In this document: in pieces, positions 1 to 9,201 of the stretch
How the letters are laid out: each line of letters begins with the position of its first letter
How positions within the stretch are numbered: position 1 is the stretch's first letter
Assembly (NCBI GenBank): GCA_963169045.1
Contig: CAUJDF010000042.1
Location: 124,001 to 188,000 of the forward strand
Length of the DNA: 64,000 nt
Source: Myxococcota bacterium
GTDB taxonomy: Bacteria > Myxococcota_A > Bradymonadia > UBA7976 > UBA1532
Direction: 5' to 3'
Position numbers and translations under genes: made by a program
Notes under the pieces: model-generated
Told to the model about the DNA's origin: nothing
Database searches by the model: none
The model's input: only the letters and a program-made list of their open reading frames with translations

Positions 1-340
1 CGCCCGACAGCCGCTGCCGCGCCGAGATCGAGACCGGTTTGCGCAGCCCCGGCTTCACGAACCAGATCGTGCGGTCGTTGAACAGCATGACCTCGCCCTT
101 GTTGCGCGGCGGCGCCGTCGCCTCGGCGAGCGCGTCGTTGCCCTTCGCCTTGACGAGGTAGGCGCGCGTCGAGGTCTCGCCGTCCTCGACGGCCTGCAGG
201 TCGATCTGCCAGGTGATGCCGCTGGCGATGCCGCCGCGCGATCGGTCGGAGGCGCGCAGGAGCTCGGTCGCGTCCGGCGTCTCCGCATGTGCGGCGGAGA
301 CCATCAGCAGGCCGATCAGGGACAGGATGTGTCGCTTCAT
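1..340 (-). CDS. LolA-like outer membrane lipoprotein-sorting protein (partial, 3' end outside window)
   Basis: The first 113 codons are present. The ATG at 340 has a good ribosome site (GGGAGAA) and lies 16 nt after the permease stop. Residues 1-19 form a signal peptide (MKRHILSLIGLLMVSAAHA). The mature start has the look of the LolA-like lipoprotein-sorting family: a short helix with an ELLRASDRSRGG stretch, then beta strands (ITWQIDLQAVEDGE, VMLFNDRTIWFVKPG). Such periplasmic proteins have an open barrel that carries a lipid or lipoprotein between membranes. It follows an FtsX permease and a LolD-like ATPase in the same direction, so it is probably the periplasmic carrier of that exporter. 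The family call is by recognition; the cargo is unknown. Confidence 0.75.
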   Translation of the reverse strand, partial: MKRHILSLIGLLMVSAAHAETPDATELLRASDRSRGGIASGITWQIDLQAVEDGETSTRAYLVKAKGNDALAEATAPPRNKGEVMLFNDRTIWFVKPGLRKPVSISARQRLSG

Positions 341-356
341 GGTGTCTTTCTCCCGT

Positions 357-1718
357 TCAGGCGGCCGCTTCGGTGAGCAGCGTGACGACCCGCTCGCGCG
401 TGCGGCGCCGCACGGCACGCAGGGTCACGAGCAATGACAGGGGCAGCAGGATCGCGACGAGCGTGAGACAGAGGCCCGCCGTGGGGGTGATGAGCAGCTG
501 CATGTCGCCCGAGATGCCGGGCGGCTTGAAGCGGATGTTCGCCGCGTTCACCGCCGCCGCCACCGCCCCGCCGAGCAGCGCCCCCGCACCGAGCGCGAGC
601 ACCGTGAGCGCCGTGGCCTCGCGCAGGAACAGGCCGAGCATCTGCCGGCGCGTGAACCCGAGCGCGCGGAACATGCCGATCTCGCGCGTGCGCTCGAGCA
701 CCGTGAGCGTCATCGCGTTCAGCATCGACAGCGACACGACCGCCGTCACGAGCACGCCGATGAAGAGCACGATCGAGCCGATCATGCCCATCGATCCGAC
801 GTAGTACGGGCTGATGCGCTCGTCGTCGAACGGGTACACCGACACGGCGAGGCCGGCCTCGCGCAGGCGGCGCTCGAGGACCGGCGCCAGCGCCTTCGCG
901 CGACCGTCGTCCTTCAGGAAGGCGGCCATGTACGTGACCTGGTCGGTCTCGTAGAGGCGCTGGAGCCCCTCCAGCGTCGCGACGAGCGTGCCGTCCTCGG
1001 TCTCGGCGAGCGGTGTGCGGAACACGTTGACGATCTCGCCGTCGATCGCGGAGAGCGAGCCGCCGTACGTGAGCCCGGCGAGCTGGACGTTGGCGTCGGC
1101 GGCGAGGCGGGCGGTCGCGTCGGGCGCGGCGCAGTCGGGCAGGCCGGCCTCCGGCGCGGCGCCGGCGATCTCGTCGTGAATCCGCGACTTTCCGAGCAGG
1201 CGCGCGAGGCCGGTGCTCAGGGCGACCGCGCCGTCGACCGCGGGGTACTCGGCGAGCGGCTTGCCGCGCACCGGCCGCGCGAGCTCGGGGCTCACGCGCT
1301 GGACCTCCGGGTGGCCGAGCAGGCGCGCCTCGACCTCGGGCTCGACGCCGAGCGCAGTGAACGGAACGCTCTTGCAGCCGTTGCCGGCGAGGCCGACGCC
1401 GCGCAGGTAGCGCGCCGTGAGCTCCACCTCGGGCTCGGCGGCGAGCACCTCGGCGACGCGCGCCTGCTCGGCGGCGTCGAGGCCGTACTTCGCCGGCTTC
1501 GTCGACGCCTTCTCGAGGCCGCCCTCCTTGTAGATGGCCAGGTGCCCGACGCGCTGCAGATAGACCGCGTTCGTCCGCAGGAACGACTCGATCCGGATGG
1601 CATAGCCGCCGAGCAGCATCATGCCCGCGAAGCCGAACGCGATCGCCACGCCGGTCGCGAGATTCCGGCGTCGGTTGCGCGCGAGGTTGCGCAGGGCGAG
1701 GCGCCACGCGTCCTTCAC
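357..1718 (-). CDS. FtsX/LolC-like ABC transporter permease
   Basis: This 453-residue inner-membrane protein starts at a GTG that overlaps the ATPase stop (GTGA), which fixes the start and implies translational coupling. One membrane helix lies near residues 18-40 (AIAFGFAGMMLLGGYAI). A large periplasmic domain of about 270 residues follows, then three helices near the C-terminus (GSIVLFIGVLVTAVV, ALTVLALGAGALLGGA, LVAILLPLSLLVTL). That 1+3 topology is the type VII (MacB/LolCDE/FtsX) exporter fold, which drives mechanical transfer in the periplasm, not classical transmembrane passage. The motif ERTREIGMFRALGFTRRQM before the second helix is typical of FtsX permeases. It is one of four co-oriented genes with a LolD-like ATPase, a LolA-like carrier and an outer-membrane barrel. 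Confidence 0.9.
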   Translation of the reverse strand: MKDAWRLALRNLARNRRRNLATGVAIAFGFAGMMLLGGYAIRIESFLRTNAVYLQRVGHLAIYKEGGLEKASTKPAKYGLDAAEQARVAEVLAAEPEVELTARYLRGVGLAGNGCKSVPFTALGVEPEVEARLLGHPEVQRVSPELARPVRGKPLAEYPAVDGAVALSTGLARLLGKSRIHDEIAGAAPEAGLPDCAAPDATARLAADANVQLAGLTYGGSLSAIDGEIVNVFRTPLAETEDGTLVATLEGLQRLYETDQVTYMAAFLKDDGRAKALAPVLERRLREAGLAVSVYPFDDERISPYYVGSMGMIGSIVLFIGVLVTAVVSLSMLNAMTLTVLERTREIGMFRALGFTRRQMLGLFLREATALTVLALGAGALLGGAVAAAVNAANIRFKPPGISGDMQLLITPTAGLCLTLVAILLPLSLLVTLRAVRRRTRERVVTLLTEAAA

Positions 1719-2395
1719 GACACCACCGTCCCGTCGCTGATGCGGACGACGCGGGCCACGCGAGACATCAGCTTCTCGTCGTGTGTGCTGAAGAAGAAGG
1801 TGACGCCCCGCCGTGCGTTGAGCTCGAGCATCAGATCCACGATGCGATGGGTGGTGACCGAGTCGAGGTTGGCCGTCGGCTCGTCGGCGAGCACCAACAG
1901 CGGGTCGGCGACGAGCGCGCGCGCGATGGCGACGCGCTGCCGCTGGCCGCCCGAGAGCTGGTCGGGCAGGTGGCGGGCGAAGTCGGCGAGCCCGACGTCC
2001 TCGACGGCGGCCCGCACGCGATCGCGGCGCTCCGAGGCCGGGATGCGGCGGTTGATCAGGAGCGGCAGCTCGACGTTCTCGAAGACGTCGAGCACCGGCA
2101 CGAGGTTGAAGGACTGGAAGATGAAGCCGATCTTCTGGTTGCGCAGGCGGCTGCGCTCGTCGTCGGGCAGCGTCGCGACGTCGGTGCCTTCGACGAGCAC
2201 CCGCCCCGAGTCGGGCTCGTCGATGCCGCCGACGAGGTTGAGCAACGTGCTCTTGCCGGAGCCGGACGCGCCGACGAGCGCGGTGAACTCGCCGCGCCGG
2301 AGCTCGAGGCTCAGGCCGCGCAGCGCGGGCACCGAGGTCTGTCCGAGTCGGTAGGACTTGTGCACCTCTTCGAGCTTGACGACGCTGCCTGACAT
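1715..2395 (-). CDS. LolD/MacB-type ABC transporter ATP-binding protein
   Basis: This 226-residue protein is a complete nucleotide-binding domain. It has Walker A GASGSGKST (about 42-50), a Q-loop in FIFQSFNLVP (about 91-100), the signature LSGGQRQRV (about 147-155), Walker B LLVLADEP (about 166-173) and the switch His in FSTHD. It is the ATPase of the type VII exporter formed with the overlapping permease downstream. The start was placed at the ATG at 2395, giving the usual MSGSVVKLEEVHKSY opening; an in-frame upstream extension is Arg/Ala-rich and looks non-coding. The gene lies 20 nt after the outer-membrane protein. Confidence 0.93.
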   Translation of the reverse strand: MSGSVVKLEEVHKSYRLGQTSVPALRGLSLELRRGEFTALVGASGSGKSTLLNLVGGIDEPDSGRVLVEGTDVATLPDDERSRLRNQKIGFIFQSFNLVPVLDVFENVELPLLINRRIPASERRDRVRAAVEDVGLADFARHLPDQLSGGQRQRVAIARALVADPLLVLADEPTANLDSVTTHRIVDLMLELNARRGVTFFFSTHDEKLMSRVARVVRISDGTVVS

Positions 2396-2415
2396 GGCGG
2401 GCTCCCTGAGAAGGT

Positions 2416-3678
2416 CTACTGCGAGAGGACGACGCCGAGCACCACGGTCGCTCGCGCCAGCCGGGAGAGCTCGCCCTCCTCGGGGCCGTGCGCGATGCCC
2501 GCCGACAGGAAGAGCGCCCATGCCTCACCCACCTCCGCCAGGAGGGTGGGATAGGCGAGGCCCGATCCGTCGGTGAGCGAGTACAGATAGCGGGCGTGGA
2601 ACGTGAGGCGCTTCGACGGCGGCAGGGCCGGGACGCGCAGCGAGCCGTACACGAGGTGCCGCGAGAGCAGCTCGAGGCCCGGCGCGAAGTACGGCTCCGC
2701 CTGGGCGCGCGACAGGGCGCTGCGCAGGGCGACCGGCGCGAGCTCGATCTGTTCGCGCGTGTAGCCGGCGTCGTCGAAGACGTACTCGAGGCGCAGATCG
2801 TCGCCCGACTCGAAGGCATAGCGAAGGCCGCCGACGGCGAGGGTCCGGACGCGCGCCTCGTCCTTGCGCGTCTGTTCGAAGACCGCGCGGCCGCCGCCGG
2901 TCGCGACCGGGTACCATGCGCGCGAGCCCTGCGCGTGGGTGGCGTCGACGTAAGCCGAGACGGCGTCGCCGATCGAGACCATCGCGTACTCGCCCCACCA
3001 GGGCCGCGACTCGGCCGCGGCGCCGCCGGTGAGACCCGCGTACCAGGCGCCATCGTCGGACGCGTACTCGACCTTGACCTGCCCCTTCGACTCGAACGGC
3101 TCCCCGGCCACGAAGGCCGGATCGTGGTTGGGCGCGACCTCGGCGAGCACGATCAGGCTCCACTCGCGGCCGGCGCTGAGGTTCACGCGCACGAGGTGCT
3201 TGCCGCGCACGTGATACACGGGGTCTCTGTTGAAGCCGACCTCGTGGAACAGACGGTTGCTCGGTCCCAGGAGCTCCGCCGGACCCCACTGGAAGTTCTG
3301 CAGGCCGTATGTGAGCTGCACGGAGTCGGAGACGTTCCAGGTGCCGTAGAGCTCCGTCCACTCCGCGGAGGCCTCGCCCTCCGCGTCCTGCCACGCGTCA
3401 CCCGTGCGCGCCTTCTCGGCGACGACGAGGAAGCGCGGCCGCAGGACGAGCTGCAGCGTGGCATCGAAATCGAGGCGCAGGCTCGGGCGCAGCTCCGTCT
3501 GACCCAGGAGCTGAGGGAGGGCGAACACGCGGTTGTCGGGGTTGACCTCGGTGTCGGCGGGGAGCGTGCCGCGCACCGCCGTGATCCACTCGAGGTGGCC
3601 GCGGACGGACACCTCCTGGGCGTGCGCCGAGGCGGCGGCGAAGGCGATGGCGAGACACACGGCCCGCGGCGCGCTCAT
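2416..3678 (-). CDS. Predicted outer-membrane beta-barrel protein
   Basis: This 420-residue protein has a signal peptide cleaved after SAHA (residues 1-20). The rest alternates short amphipathic strands with acidic or glycine turns, for example SVQLTYGLQNFQWGP, VKVEYASDDGAWYAGLTGG and RLTFHARYLYSLTDGSGL, which is the pattern of a 14-18-strand porin-like barrel. It ends in a strand (TVVLGVVLSQ) but lacks the usual terminal aromatic residue. I do not recognise an exact family; it recalls large outer-membrane barrels such as DUF1302-type proteins. It sits between a TetR gene (ATGA overlap) and an ABC exporter, so it is plausibly the outer-membrane element of that export module. Confidence 0.75.
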   Translation of the reverse strand: MSAPRAVCLAIAFAAASAHAQEVSVRGHLEWITAVRGTLPADTEVNPDNRVFALPQLLGQTELRPSLRLDFDATLQLVLRPRFLVVAEKARTGDAWQDAEGEASAEWTELYGTWNVSDSVQLTYGLQNFQWGPAELLGPSNRLFHEVGFNRDPVYHVRGKHLVRVNLSAGREWSLIVLAEVAPNHDPAFVAGEPFESKGQVKVEYASDDGAWYAGLTGGAAAESRPWWGEYAMVSIGDAVSAYVDATHAQGSRAWYPVATGGGRAVFEQTRKDEARVRTLAVGGLRYAFESGDDLRLEYVFDDAGYTREQIELAPVALRSALSRAQAEPYFAPGLELLSRHLVYGSLRVPALPPSKRLTFHARYLYSLTDGSGLAYPTLLAEVGEAWALFLSAGIAHGPEEGELSRLARATVVLGVVLSQ

Positions 3679-4280
3679 GGCTCGAGCCCCCGGATGACGA
3701 GGTGGACGAGCGACCGCATCATCTCCCCGAGGGGGCGCTCGTTGCCGTCGACGTGCCAGCTCCGCAGCGCGCTGAAGTAGGCGCCGAAGAGCAGCGTGGC
3801 GGCGTCCTCAGCCTCGAAGTCGGGCGAGAGCTCGCCGCTGCGCTGCCCGTCGCGCACGAGCGCCGCGAGCATCTCGAAGAGAGGGCCGAGGTTGCTCTCC
3901 TCGGCCTCGAGCACGGCCGAGTCGCGCACGAACACCTGGTACGCGAAGCGGCTGAGCGCCGGGTTCGCCGCGTGCCAGGCGCAGGCCGGCAGGAAGAACT
4001 CGACCAGCCGCTCCTTCGCGGGGCGGCGCTCCGTCCCCGGCGGCGGCAGGCTCGCGACCATGCGCTCGAGCAGGTGCCGCCCGAGGTAGTTGAAGATGGC
4101 TTCCTTGGTCGGGAAGTAGTTGAAGAAGGTGCCCCGCGCGACGTCGGCCGCCTCGGCGATCTCGGCGATCGTCGTCTGCTCGAGACCCTTGCGCAGGAAC
4201 AGGTCGAGCGCCGTGTGGAGGATGCGCTCCCGCGTCGCCTCCATCCGCCGCTGAATCCGGCCTCGCCCCCGCGCGACCAT
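3675..4280 (-). CDS. TetR-family transcriptional regulator
   Basis: This 201-residue protein has an N-terminal TetR helix-turn-helix at about residues 14-60. The core reads ILHTALDLFLRKGLEQTTIAE followed by ADVARGTFFNYFPTKEAIF. The alpha-helical C-terminal half would form the ligand-binding and dimerisation domain. It is first in a minus-strand operon with the barrel protein, ATPase, permease and LolA-like carrier; its stop codon overlaps the barrel ATG. It therefore probably autoregulates the whole exporter in response to an unknown lipophilic signal. The ATG at 4280 was used; Met13 (MEATRERIL) is an alternative start. Confidence 0.92.
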   Translation of the reverse strand: MVARGRGRIQRRMEATRERILHTALDLFLRKGLEQTTIAEIAEAADVARGTFFNYFPTKEAIFNYLGRHLLERMVASLPPPGTERRPAKERLVEFFLPACAWHAANPALSRFAYQVFVRDSAVLEAEESNLGPLFEMLAALVRDGQRSGELSPDFEAEDAATLLFGAYFSALRSWHVDGNERPLGEMMRSLVHLVIRGLEP

Positions 4281-4292
4281 GACCGACGTCCA

Positions 4293-4315
4293 ATAATGTA
4301 CTGCGGTCTAGTTAT
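4293..4315. promoter_or_regulatory. Possible TetR promoter/operator region
   Basis: A local AT-rich patch lies just upstream of the TetR start in an otherwise very GC-rich region. It contains CGGTCTAGTTAT on the plus strand, flanked by ATAA/TTAT ends, but the two arms match only weakly. A TetR autoregulatory operator would be expected here; this assignment is by position, not by a strong palindrome. The rest of the gap (4316-4429) shows a short hairpin, CGAGA-TCG-TCTCG, at 4340-4352 and nothing else. Confidence 0.25.
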
Positions 4316-4429
4316 GAACTTCGGTTGATCGATTGCAAGCGAGATCGTCTCGATTCGACCCTTACGCGCGCAGCTTCGCCGTCCGCGGGACCGGCGCCGC
4401 GGGGCACGCGTCGGCCGGGGGGCGGTCGC

Positions 4430-4831
4430 CTACGAGAGCGCCGGACGCAGGCCGCGCGTGCTCACGGTGGCGGTGACGATCCAGAACGCGGCGCGGACGG
4501 CCAGCGCCGCCACGGTGCGGCGCTCGTAGGCCCCGCCGAGGGCGACGTGGACGCCGAAGGCCACGGCGAGCAGCACCGTCACCGCGGCGAGGCCCAGCGC
4601 GAGGCGGGCCGCCCAGGGTCGCCCGCGGACGAGCCCGAAGCCCGCCGCCAGGTAGGCGAACCCGGCGAGGAAGTTGGTCCACACCACGAACGGCACGAAG
4701 GCCCCGGCCTCGGCGCGCGACGCGCCGTCGATGAAGAGGACCGAGCCGCCCTCCTTCAGGGTGGCGAGGCCGAAGATGATCGCGGCGCCGCCGAACAGAA
4801 ACGGCGCGGTGTGGAAGCTGCGGTCGGACAT
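4430..4831 (-). CDS. Small four-helix membrane protein, function unknown
   Basis: This 133-residue protein has about four hydrophobic helices (APFLFGGAAIIFGLATL, FVPFVVWTNFLAGFAYLAAG, ARLALGLAAVTVLLAVAFG, AALAVRAAFWIVTATVS) separated by short charged loops. The start was set at the ATG at 4831 because GGAG stands five bases before it; an in-frame GTG lies two codons upstream. I do not recognise a family, and its size and topology fit many small integral membrane proteins. It stands alone between a TetR operon and a sigma-factor gene. A strong 22-bp AT-rich palindrome sits directly upstream of its ribosome site, so it is probably tightly repressed by a dimeric regulator. Confidence 0.75.
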   Translation of the reverse strand: MSDRSFHTAPFLFGGAAIIFGLATLKEGGSVLFIDGASRAEAGAFVPFVVWTNFLAGFAYLAAGFGLVRGRPWAARLALGLAAVTVLLAVAFGVHVALGGAYERRTVAALAVRAAFWIVTATVSTRGLRPALS

Positions 4832-4842
4832 CGCCACTCCAA

Positions 4843-4864
4843 TTAGCGAGTATTTACTAGCTAA
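4843..4864. promoter_or_regulatory. 22-bp AT-rich palindromic operator
   Basis: The sequence has the form TTAGC-N12-GCTAA. The centre is also largely symmetric (AGT-ATTT-ACT), so 9 of 11 base pairs match across the dyad. It is one of the few AT-rich stretches in the window and ends about 12 bases upstream of the ATG at 4831, covering the likely promoter. This size and symmetry are typical of TetR- or MarR-type dimer sites. The TetR encoded at 3675-4280 is the nearest candidate, but its own leader does not carry a clear second copy. Confidence 0.6.
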
Positions 4865-4921
4865 CAGGGTCGCAGCGCGTCACCCCGACGTCAACCTCAC
4901 TCGCAGCGGGACGCGGCGCCG

Positions 4922-5728
4922 TCAGCGGGCGTCGAGGCAGGCCTTCAGGGCGGCGCGCAGGCGCTGCTGCACGGCGGGCGGGACCGGGTCGTCGCCGACC
5001 GCGCGGCACAGGCGGAGCGCGTGCCGCACGGCCTCGCAGCTCGCGCGGCACGCGCCGCAGCCGGCGAGGTGTCGCTCCATGCGCGCGCACGTGCCCGCGT
5101 CGATGTCGCCCTCGAGGTGGCGGGAGTAGAGCGCCGGCACGTCCACGCACTCGCCGCCGGCGGGCGCCGGGGCGGCGAACGCGGCGCCGAGCCGCTCGCG
5201 CAGCGCGGCGCGGGCGCGGTGCAGGCGGGCCTTCACCGCGCCGACGTCGATGCCGAGGACCGCCGCCACCTCCGGCGCGGTCAGCCCCTCGCCGTCGCGC
5301 AAGACCAGCACCTCGCGCTGCTCGCGCGTCAGCGAGGCGAGGGCCGCGCGCACCTGATCGACGAGCTCGCGCGCCGCCGCCTGCTCCGCGGGGTCGGGCG
5401 CGGGATCGGCGAGCTCGCGACCGGTCGCCTCGTCCAGGACGACCGACGCGGCGACGCTGCGGCGGCGCGTGCGTCGCTTGATGCAGTGGCTGCGCGCGAT
5501 CGCGTAGAGCCACGTCGACAGCGCCGACTCGCCGCGGAAGCCGTCGAGCCGGCGCGCGGCCGTCAGCAGCGTCTCCTGCAGCACGTCCTCGGCGTCCTCG
5601 GGGTGCCGGCACATGCGCAGGCCGAAGTCGTAGATTCGGCGCTCGTGGTGCTGCAGCAGCGCCTCGAGCGCCGCCCGGTCGCCGGCGCGCGCGGCGGCGA
5701 GCAGGTCCTGGTCGGGGGAGGCGGTCAC
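4922..5728 (-). CDS. ECF sigma factor with fused C-terminal zinc-finger (anti-sigma-like) domain
   Basis: This 268-residue protein has sigma region 2 at about 13-95 (RHPEDAEDVLQETLL, then STWLYAIARSHCIKRRTRR) and region 4 at about 128-182 (LTREQREVLVLRDGEGLTAPE, VGAVKARLHRARAALRE). About 80 extra residues follow, with a zf-HC2/ZAS-type motif H220-x3-C224-x2-C227 and a further Cys-rich stretch. ZAS zinc fingers normally occur in separate anti-sigma factors, so the fusion may be a self-regulating sigma. The start is GTG at 5728, without a clear ribosome site. It begins 21 nt after the RND-operon DUF2892 gene in the same direction, so it may be co-transcribed with the efflux pump. Confidence 0.88.
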   Translation of the reverse strand: MTASPDQDLLAAARAGDRAALEALLQHHERRIYDFGLRMCRHPEDAEDVLQETLLTAARRLDGFRGESALSTWLYAIARSHCIKRRTRRRSVAASVVLDEATGRELADPAPDPAEQAAARELVDQVRAALASLTREQREVLVLRDGEGLTAPEVAAVLGIDVGAVKARLHRARAALRERLGAAFAAPAPAGGECVDVPALYSRHLEGDIDAGTCARMERHLAGCGACRASCEAVRHALRLCRAVGDDPVPPAVQQRLRAALKACLDAR

Positions 5729-5749
5729 GCCGGCGAGGGTAGCCCCCCG

Positions 5750-5962
5750 TCAGCAGGAGTGCGAGCCGCCGGTGTCGTCGCGCACCTTCAGGCGCCGCAG
5801 CAGCGCCATCATCAGGCAACGATTGGAGAAAGCGGACTGCACCTGGTTCAGGCCCACGAAGGCCGTGAACAGCAGGAACCAGGGCGACACGAAGTGCGCC
5901 AGCGCCACCGACAGCAGCACGAACGAGCCGGCGATGAGGCGCAGGTACCGATTGATCGTCAT
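5750..5962 (-). CDS. DUF2892 (YgaP-like transmembrane) small membrane protein
   Basis: This 70-residue protein matches the DUF2892 pattern: [21 protein letters not shown], a short turn, then [19 protein letters not shown] and a Cys-containing tail ([12 protein letters not shown]). The two helices form a membrane hairpin. Members are often found alone or attached to rhodanese or SRPBCC domains; their biochemical role is unsettled. The ATG at 5962 overlaps the RND pump stop (ATGA), so it is translated with the pump, and it ends 21 nt before the sigma-factor start. Confidence 0.8.
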   Translation of the reverse strand: MTINRYLRLIAGSFVLLSVALAHFVSPWFLLFTAFVGLNQVQSAFSNRCLMMALLRRLKVRDDTGGSHSC

Positions 5963-8900
5963 CAGGCGAGCTCCACGCAGGCGTCCGCCTCGCCCGCGGC
6001 CGCGACCGGCGCGGCCCGTCGTTTCTCCTGCCGGCGCTTCACCATGAAGTACACGACCGGCACCGTCAGGCGGGACAGGAAGAGCGAGGCCACCTCGCCG
6101 GCGACCAGCGAGATGGCGAGCCCCTGGAAGATCGGGTCGAAGAGGATGACCGCCGCGCCGACCACCACGGCGGCGGCCGTCAGCAGCATCGGCCGGAAGC
6201 GCACCGCGCCGGCGTCGACGACGGCCTCGGCCAGCGGCATGCCCTCGCGCAGGCGCAGCTCGACGAAGTCGACCAGGATGATCGAGTTGCGCACCACGAT
6301 GCCGGCGCCAGCGATGAAGCCGATCATCGACGTCGCGGTGAAGAAGGCGCCCATCATCCCGTGGGCCGGCAGGATGCCCACCAGCGAGAACGGGATGGCG
6401 CTCATGATCACCAGCGGCGTGAGGAACGACTGGAACCACGCCACGACCAGCACGTAGATGAGGACGAGCACCGCGGCGAAGGCCAGGCCCAGGTCGCGGA
6501 ACACCTCGTAGGTGATGTGCCACTCGCCGTCCCACTTCACCGCGTAGCGATCGGTGTGGAACGGCTGCTCGGCGGTGTGCTGCTGGAGGGCGCCGCCGCC
6601 GGGGATGTCCATCGCCGCCAGCTTCGGCCCGAGCGCGAGCATCGCGTAGACGGGGCTCTCGATCTCGCCGGCCAGGTCGGCCGTCACGTAGACCACGCGC
6701 TTGGAGTTCTTGCGGTAGATGCTGCGCGCCTCGACGCCCTCCTCGGGGCGCACCAGCTCGGCCAGGCTCACCAGGCCGCCGTCGCGGGCGCCGACGTGCA
6801 GGGCGCCGAGGCGCTCGGGGTCGGCGCGCGTGGCGCGGTCGAGCTGCACGACCACCGGCACGTCGTCGCGCTCGCGCTCGGCGTGCAGCAGGCCCGCGGT
6901 CTCGCCCGACAGCGCGAGGCGCAACGTGCGCGCCACCTCGGCCTCGCCGATGCCGTGCAGCGCGGCCTTCACCTCGTCGACGAGCAGGCGCCGCTTGGGC
7001 TGGGCCGCCTCGACGTACCAGTCGACGTCGACGACGCCGGGCAGCGCCTCCATCTCGGCCATCACGCCGCGGGCGACCTCGAGCTGTTGCTCGGGATCGG
7101 GGCCGTAGACCTCGGCCACCATCGTCTGCAGGACCGGCGGCCCCGGCGGCACCTCGACGACCTGCACGCGGGCGCCGAAGCGCGCCGCCACCGGCGTGAC
7201 GACCTGCCGCACGCGCCGCGCGATGTCGTGGCTCTGCGCGGCCCGCTCGCCCTTGGGGACGAGCTGGACCATCACGTCGGCGACGTTGGCCCCGCCGCGC
7301 AGGAAGTAGTGCCGCACGAGGCCGTTGAACGTGAACGGCCCCGACGTGCCGACGTAGGTCTGGTACGCCACGACGTCGGGATCCCGGCGCACCTCGTCGG
7401 CGACGGCCTGGGCGACGCGCGCCGTGCGCTCGAGCGAGGCGCCCTCGGGCAGGTCGACCATGACCTGGAACTCGCTCTTGTCGTCGAAGGGCAGCATCTT
7501 CACCTGCACGAAGCCGGTGCCGACGAGCGCCATCGAGCCCAGCAGCAGCAGCACGACCGAGCCCAGGAAGCCCCAGCGGCGCGGCGCGGTGGCGAGCAGC
7601 GCCCCCATGACGCGGCGGTAGAAGCGGGTGCTGCGGCTCTCGGCCTCGCCGTGGTCGTGCCCACCCTCCTTCAGCAGCCGCACCGAGGCCCACGGCGTGA
7701 CGATGAAGGCCACCACCAGCGAGAAGACCATCGCCGCCGTCGCGCCGACGGGGATGGGCCGCATGTAGGGCCCCATCAGCCCGCGGACGAACGCCATCGG
7801 CAGGATGGCCGCGACGACGGTCATCGTCGCCAGGATCGTCGGGTTGCCCACCTCGGCCACGGCGCGGATGGCGATGTCGCGCAGGCCGCGCCCCCGGTTC
7901 TCCGGGAGGCGGGCGTGGCGCGCGATGTTCTCGACCACCACGATCGCGTCGTCGACCAGGATGCCGATCGAGAAGATCAGGGCGAAGAGCGTGATGCGAT
8001 TGAGCGTATAGCCGTAGAGATGGAAGACGGCGAGGGTCAATGCGAGGGTGACGGGGATGGCGAGGAAGACGATGACGGCCTCTCGGCGTCCCAGGGTCAC
8101 CAGGACGAGCAGCGCCACGCTCACGACCGCGATGGCCATGTGCAGGAGCAGCTCGTTGCTCTTCTCGTCGGCGGTCTCGCCGTAGTCGCGGGTGACGGTG
8201 ACGTGCACGTCCCCGGGCAGGAGGTCGCCGCGCGCGGCCTCGACCTTGGCGAGGACGGCCTCGACGACCTGCACCGCGTTCGTGCCCTTGCGCTTGGCGA
8301 CGGCCAGGGTCACCGCGGGCCACGAGCCCTCGCCCCCGCCCGCCGCCACGCCCTCGCCGAAGCGGACGTAGGTCGAGGGCTCCTCGCCGCCGTCGACGAC
8401 GCGGGCCACGTCGCGCAGGAACACCGGACGACCGCCGGCCGCGCCCACCACGACCGCGCCCACGTCGTCGGCGTCGCGCAGGGCCGTGCCCGCCTCGACC
8501 AGGATCTCGCGGTCGCCGGCGGTGTGCGCGCCCGCGGGCTGGCGGCGGTTCTGCGCGTCCAGCGCGGCCGACACCGCCAGCGGCGTCACGCCCCGCGCCG
8601 CCAGTCGCTCGGGGTCGAGCAGCACGCGCATCTGCCGGCGCTCGCCGCCGATGATCTCGACGTCGCCGACGTCGGTGACCTCGCCGATCGCGCGCCGCAG
8701 CTCGGCGCCCACGCGACGCAGCTCGAACCCGTCGTAGCGTGGGCTCCAGAGGGTCAGGCTCAGGACCGGCACGTCGTCGATGCGGCGCGGCTCGATCCTC
8801 GGCGGGCCGGCGCCGGCGGCGACGCGGTCGGCGTTCGCGGCGAGCTTGTCGCGCAGCCGCAGGATGCTGTCGTCCTCGTCGCGGCCCACCTCGAAGCGCA

Positions 8901-9201
8901 CGATGAGCGTGCTCATGCCCGGGCTCGACGTCGAGTAGACGTACTCGACGCCGGGGATCTCGCGGACGAGGGCCTCGAGCGGGGCGGTGACGCGCTCCTC
9001 GACCTCGCGCGGCGTGGCGCCGGGCAGGGCGACGAAGACGTCGATCATCGGCACGACGATCTGCGGTTCCTCTTCGCGGGGGAGCTGGACGACGGCGAAG
9101 ACGCCGAGCGCCACCGCCGAAGCCATGAAGAGCGGCGTGAGCTTGGACGCGATGAACGCGCCGGCCAGGCGGCCGGCGGCGCCGGTGCGCGGGGCCCTCA
9201 T
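5962..9201 (-). CDS. RND efflux pump, inner-membrane subunit (AcrB/CzcA superfamily)
   Basis: This 1079-residue protein has the full RND length. A first helix near residues 18-40 is followed by a large periplasmic domain with the family sequence [15 protein letters not shown] and [17 protein letters not shown]. Helix 4 carries the proton-relay pair Asp417-Asp418 in [15 protein letters not shown] second periplasmic domain (about 560-870) and a C-terminal helix bundle complete the fold. It would export small molecules by proton antiport through the adaptor and outer-membrane factor encoded just upstream. The ATG at 9201 overlaps the adaptor stop. The DD motif and overall sequence resemble hydrophobe/amphiphile exporters more than metal pumps; the substrate cannot be read from sequence. 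Confidence 0.95.
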   Translation of the reverse strand: MRAPRTGAAGRLAGAFIASKLTPLFMASAVALGVFAVVQLPREEEPQIVVPMIDVFVALPGATPREVEERVTAPLEALVREIPGVEYVYSTSSPGMSTLIVRFEVGRDEDDSILRLRDKLAANADRVAAGAGPPRIEPRRIDDVPVLSLTLWSPRYDGFELRRVGAELRRAIGEVTDVGDVEIIGGERRQMRVLLDPERLAARGVTPLAVSAALDAQNRRQPAGAHTAGDREILVEAGTALRDADDVGAVVVGAAGGRPVFLRDVARVVDGGEEPSTYVRFGEGVAAGGGEGSWPAVTLAVAKRKGTNAVQVVEAVLAKVEAARGDLLPGDVHVTVTRDYGETADEKSNELLLHMAIAVVSVALLVLVTLGRREAVIVFLAIPVTLALTLAVFHLYGYTLNRITLFALIFSIGILVDDAIVVVENIARHARLPENRGRGLRDIAIRAVAEVGNPTILATMTVVAAILPMAFVRGLMGPYMRPIPVGATAAMVFSLVVAFIVTPWASVRLLKEGGHDHGEAESRSTRFYRRVMGALLATAPRRWGFLGSVVLLLLGSMALVGTGFVQVKMLPFDDKSEFQVMVDLPEGASLERTARVAQAVADEVRRDPDVVAYQTYVGTSGPFTFNGLVRHYFLRGGANVADVMVQLVPKGERAAQSHDIARRVRQVVTPVAARFGARVQVVEVPPGPPVLQTMVAEVYGPDPEQQLEVARGVMAEMEALPGVVDVDWYVEAAQPKRRLLVDEVKAALHGIGEAEVARTLRLALSGETAGLLHAERERDDVPVVVQLDRATRADPERLGALHVGARDGGLVSLAELVRPEEGVEARSIYRKNSKRVVYVTADLAGEIESPVYAMLALGPKLAAMDIPGGGALQQHTAEQPFHTDRYAVKWDGEWHITYEVFRDLGLAFAAVLVLIYVLVVAWFQSFLTPLVIMSAIPFSLVGILPAHGMMGAFFTATSMIGFIAGAGIVVRNSIILVDFVELRLREGMPLAEAVVDAGAVRFRPMLLTAAAVVVGAAVILFDPIFQGLAISLVAGEVASLFLSRLTVPVVYFMVKRRQEKRRAAPVAAAGEADACVELA

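Noticed and set aside
4340..4352. CGAGA-TCG-TCTCG hairpin as a terminator of the small membrane-protein gene
   Set aside because: The stem is only five bases with no T-run; too weak to call.
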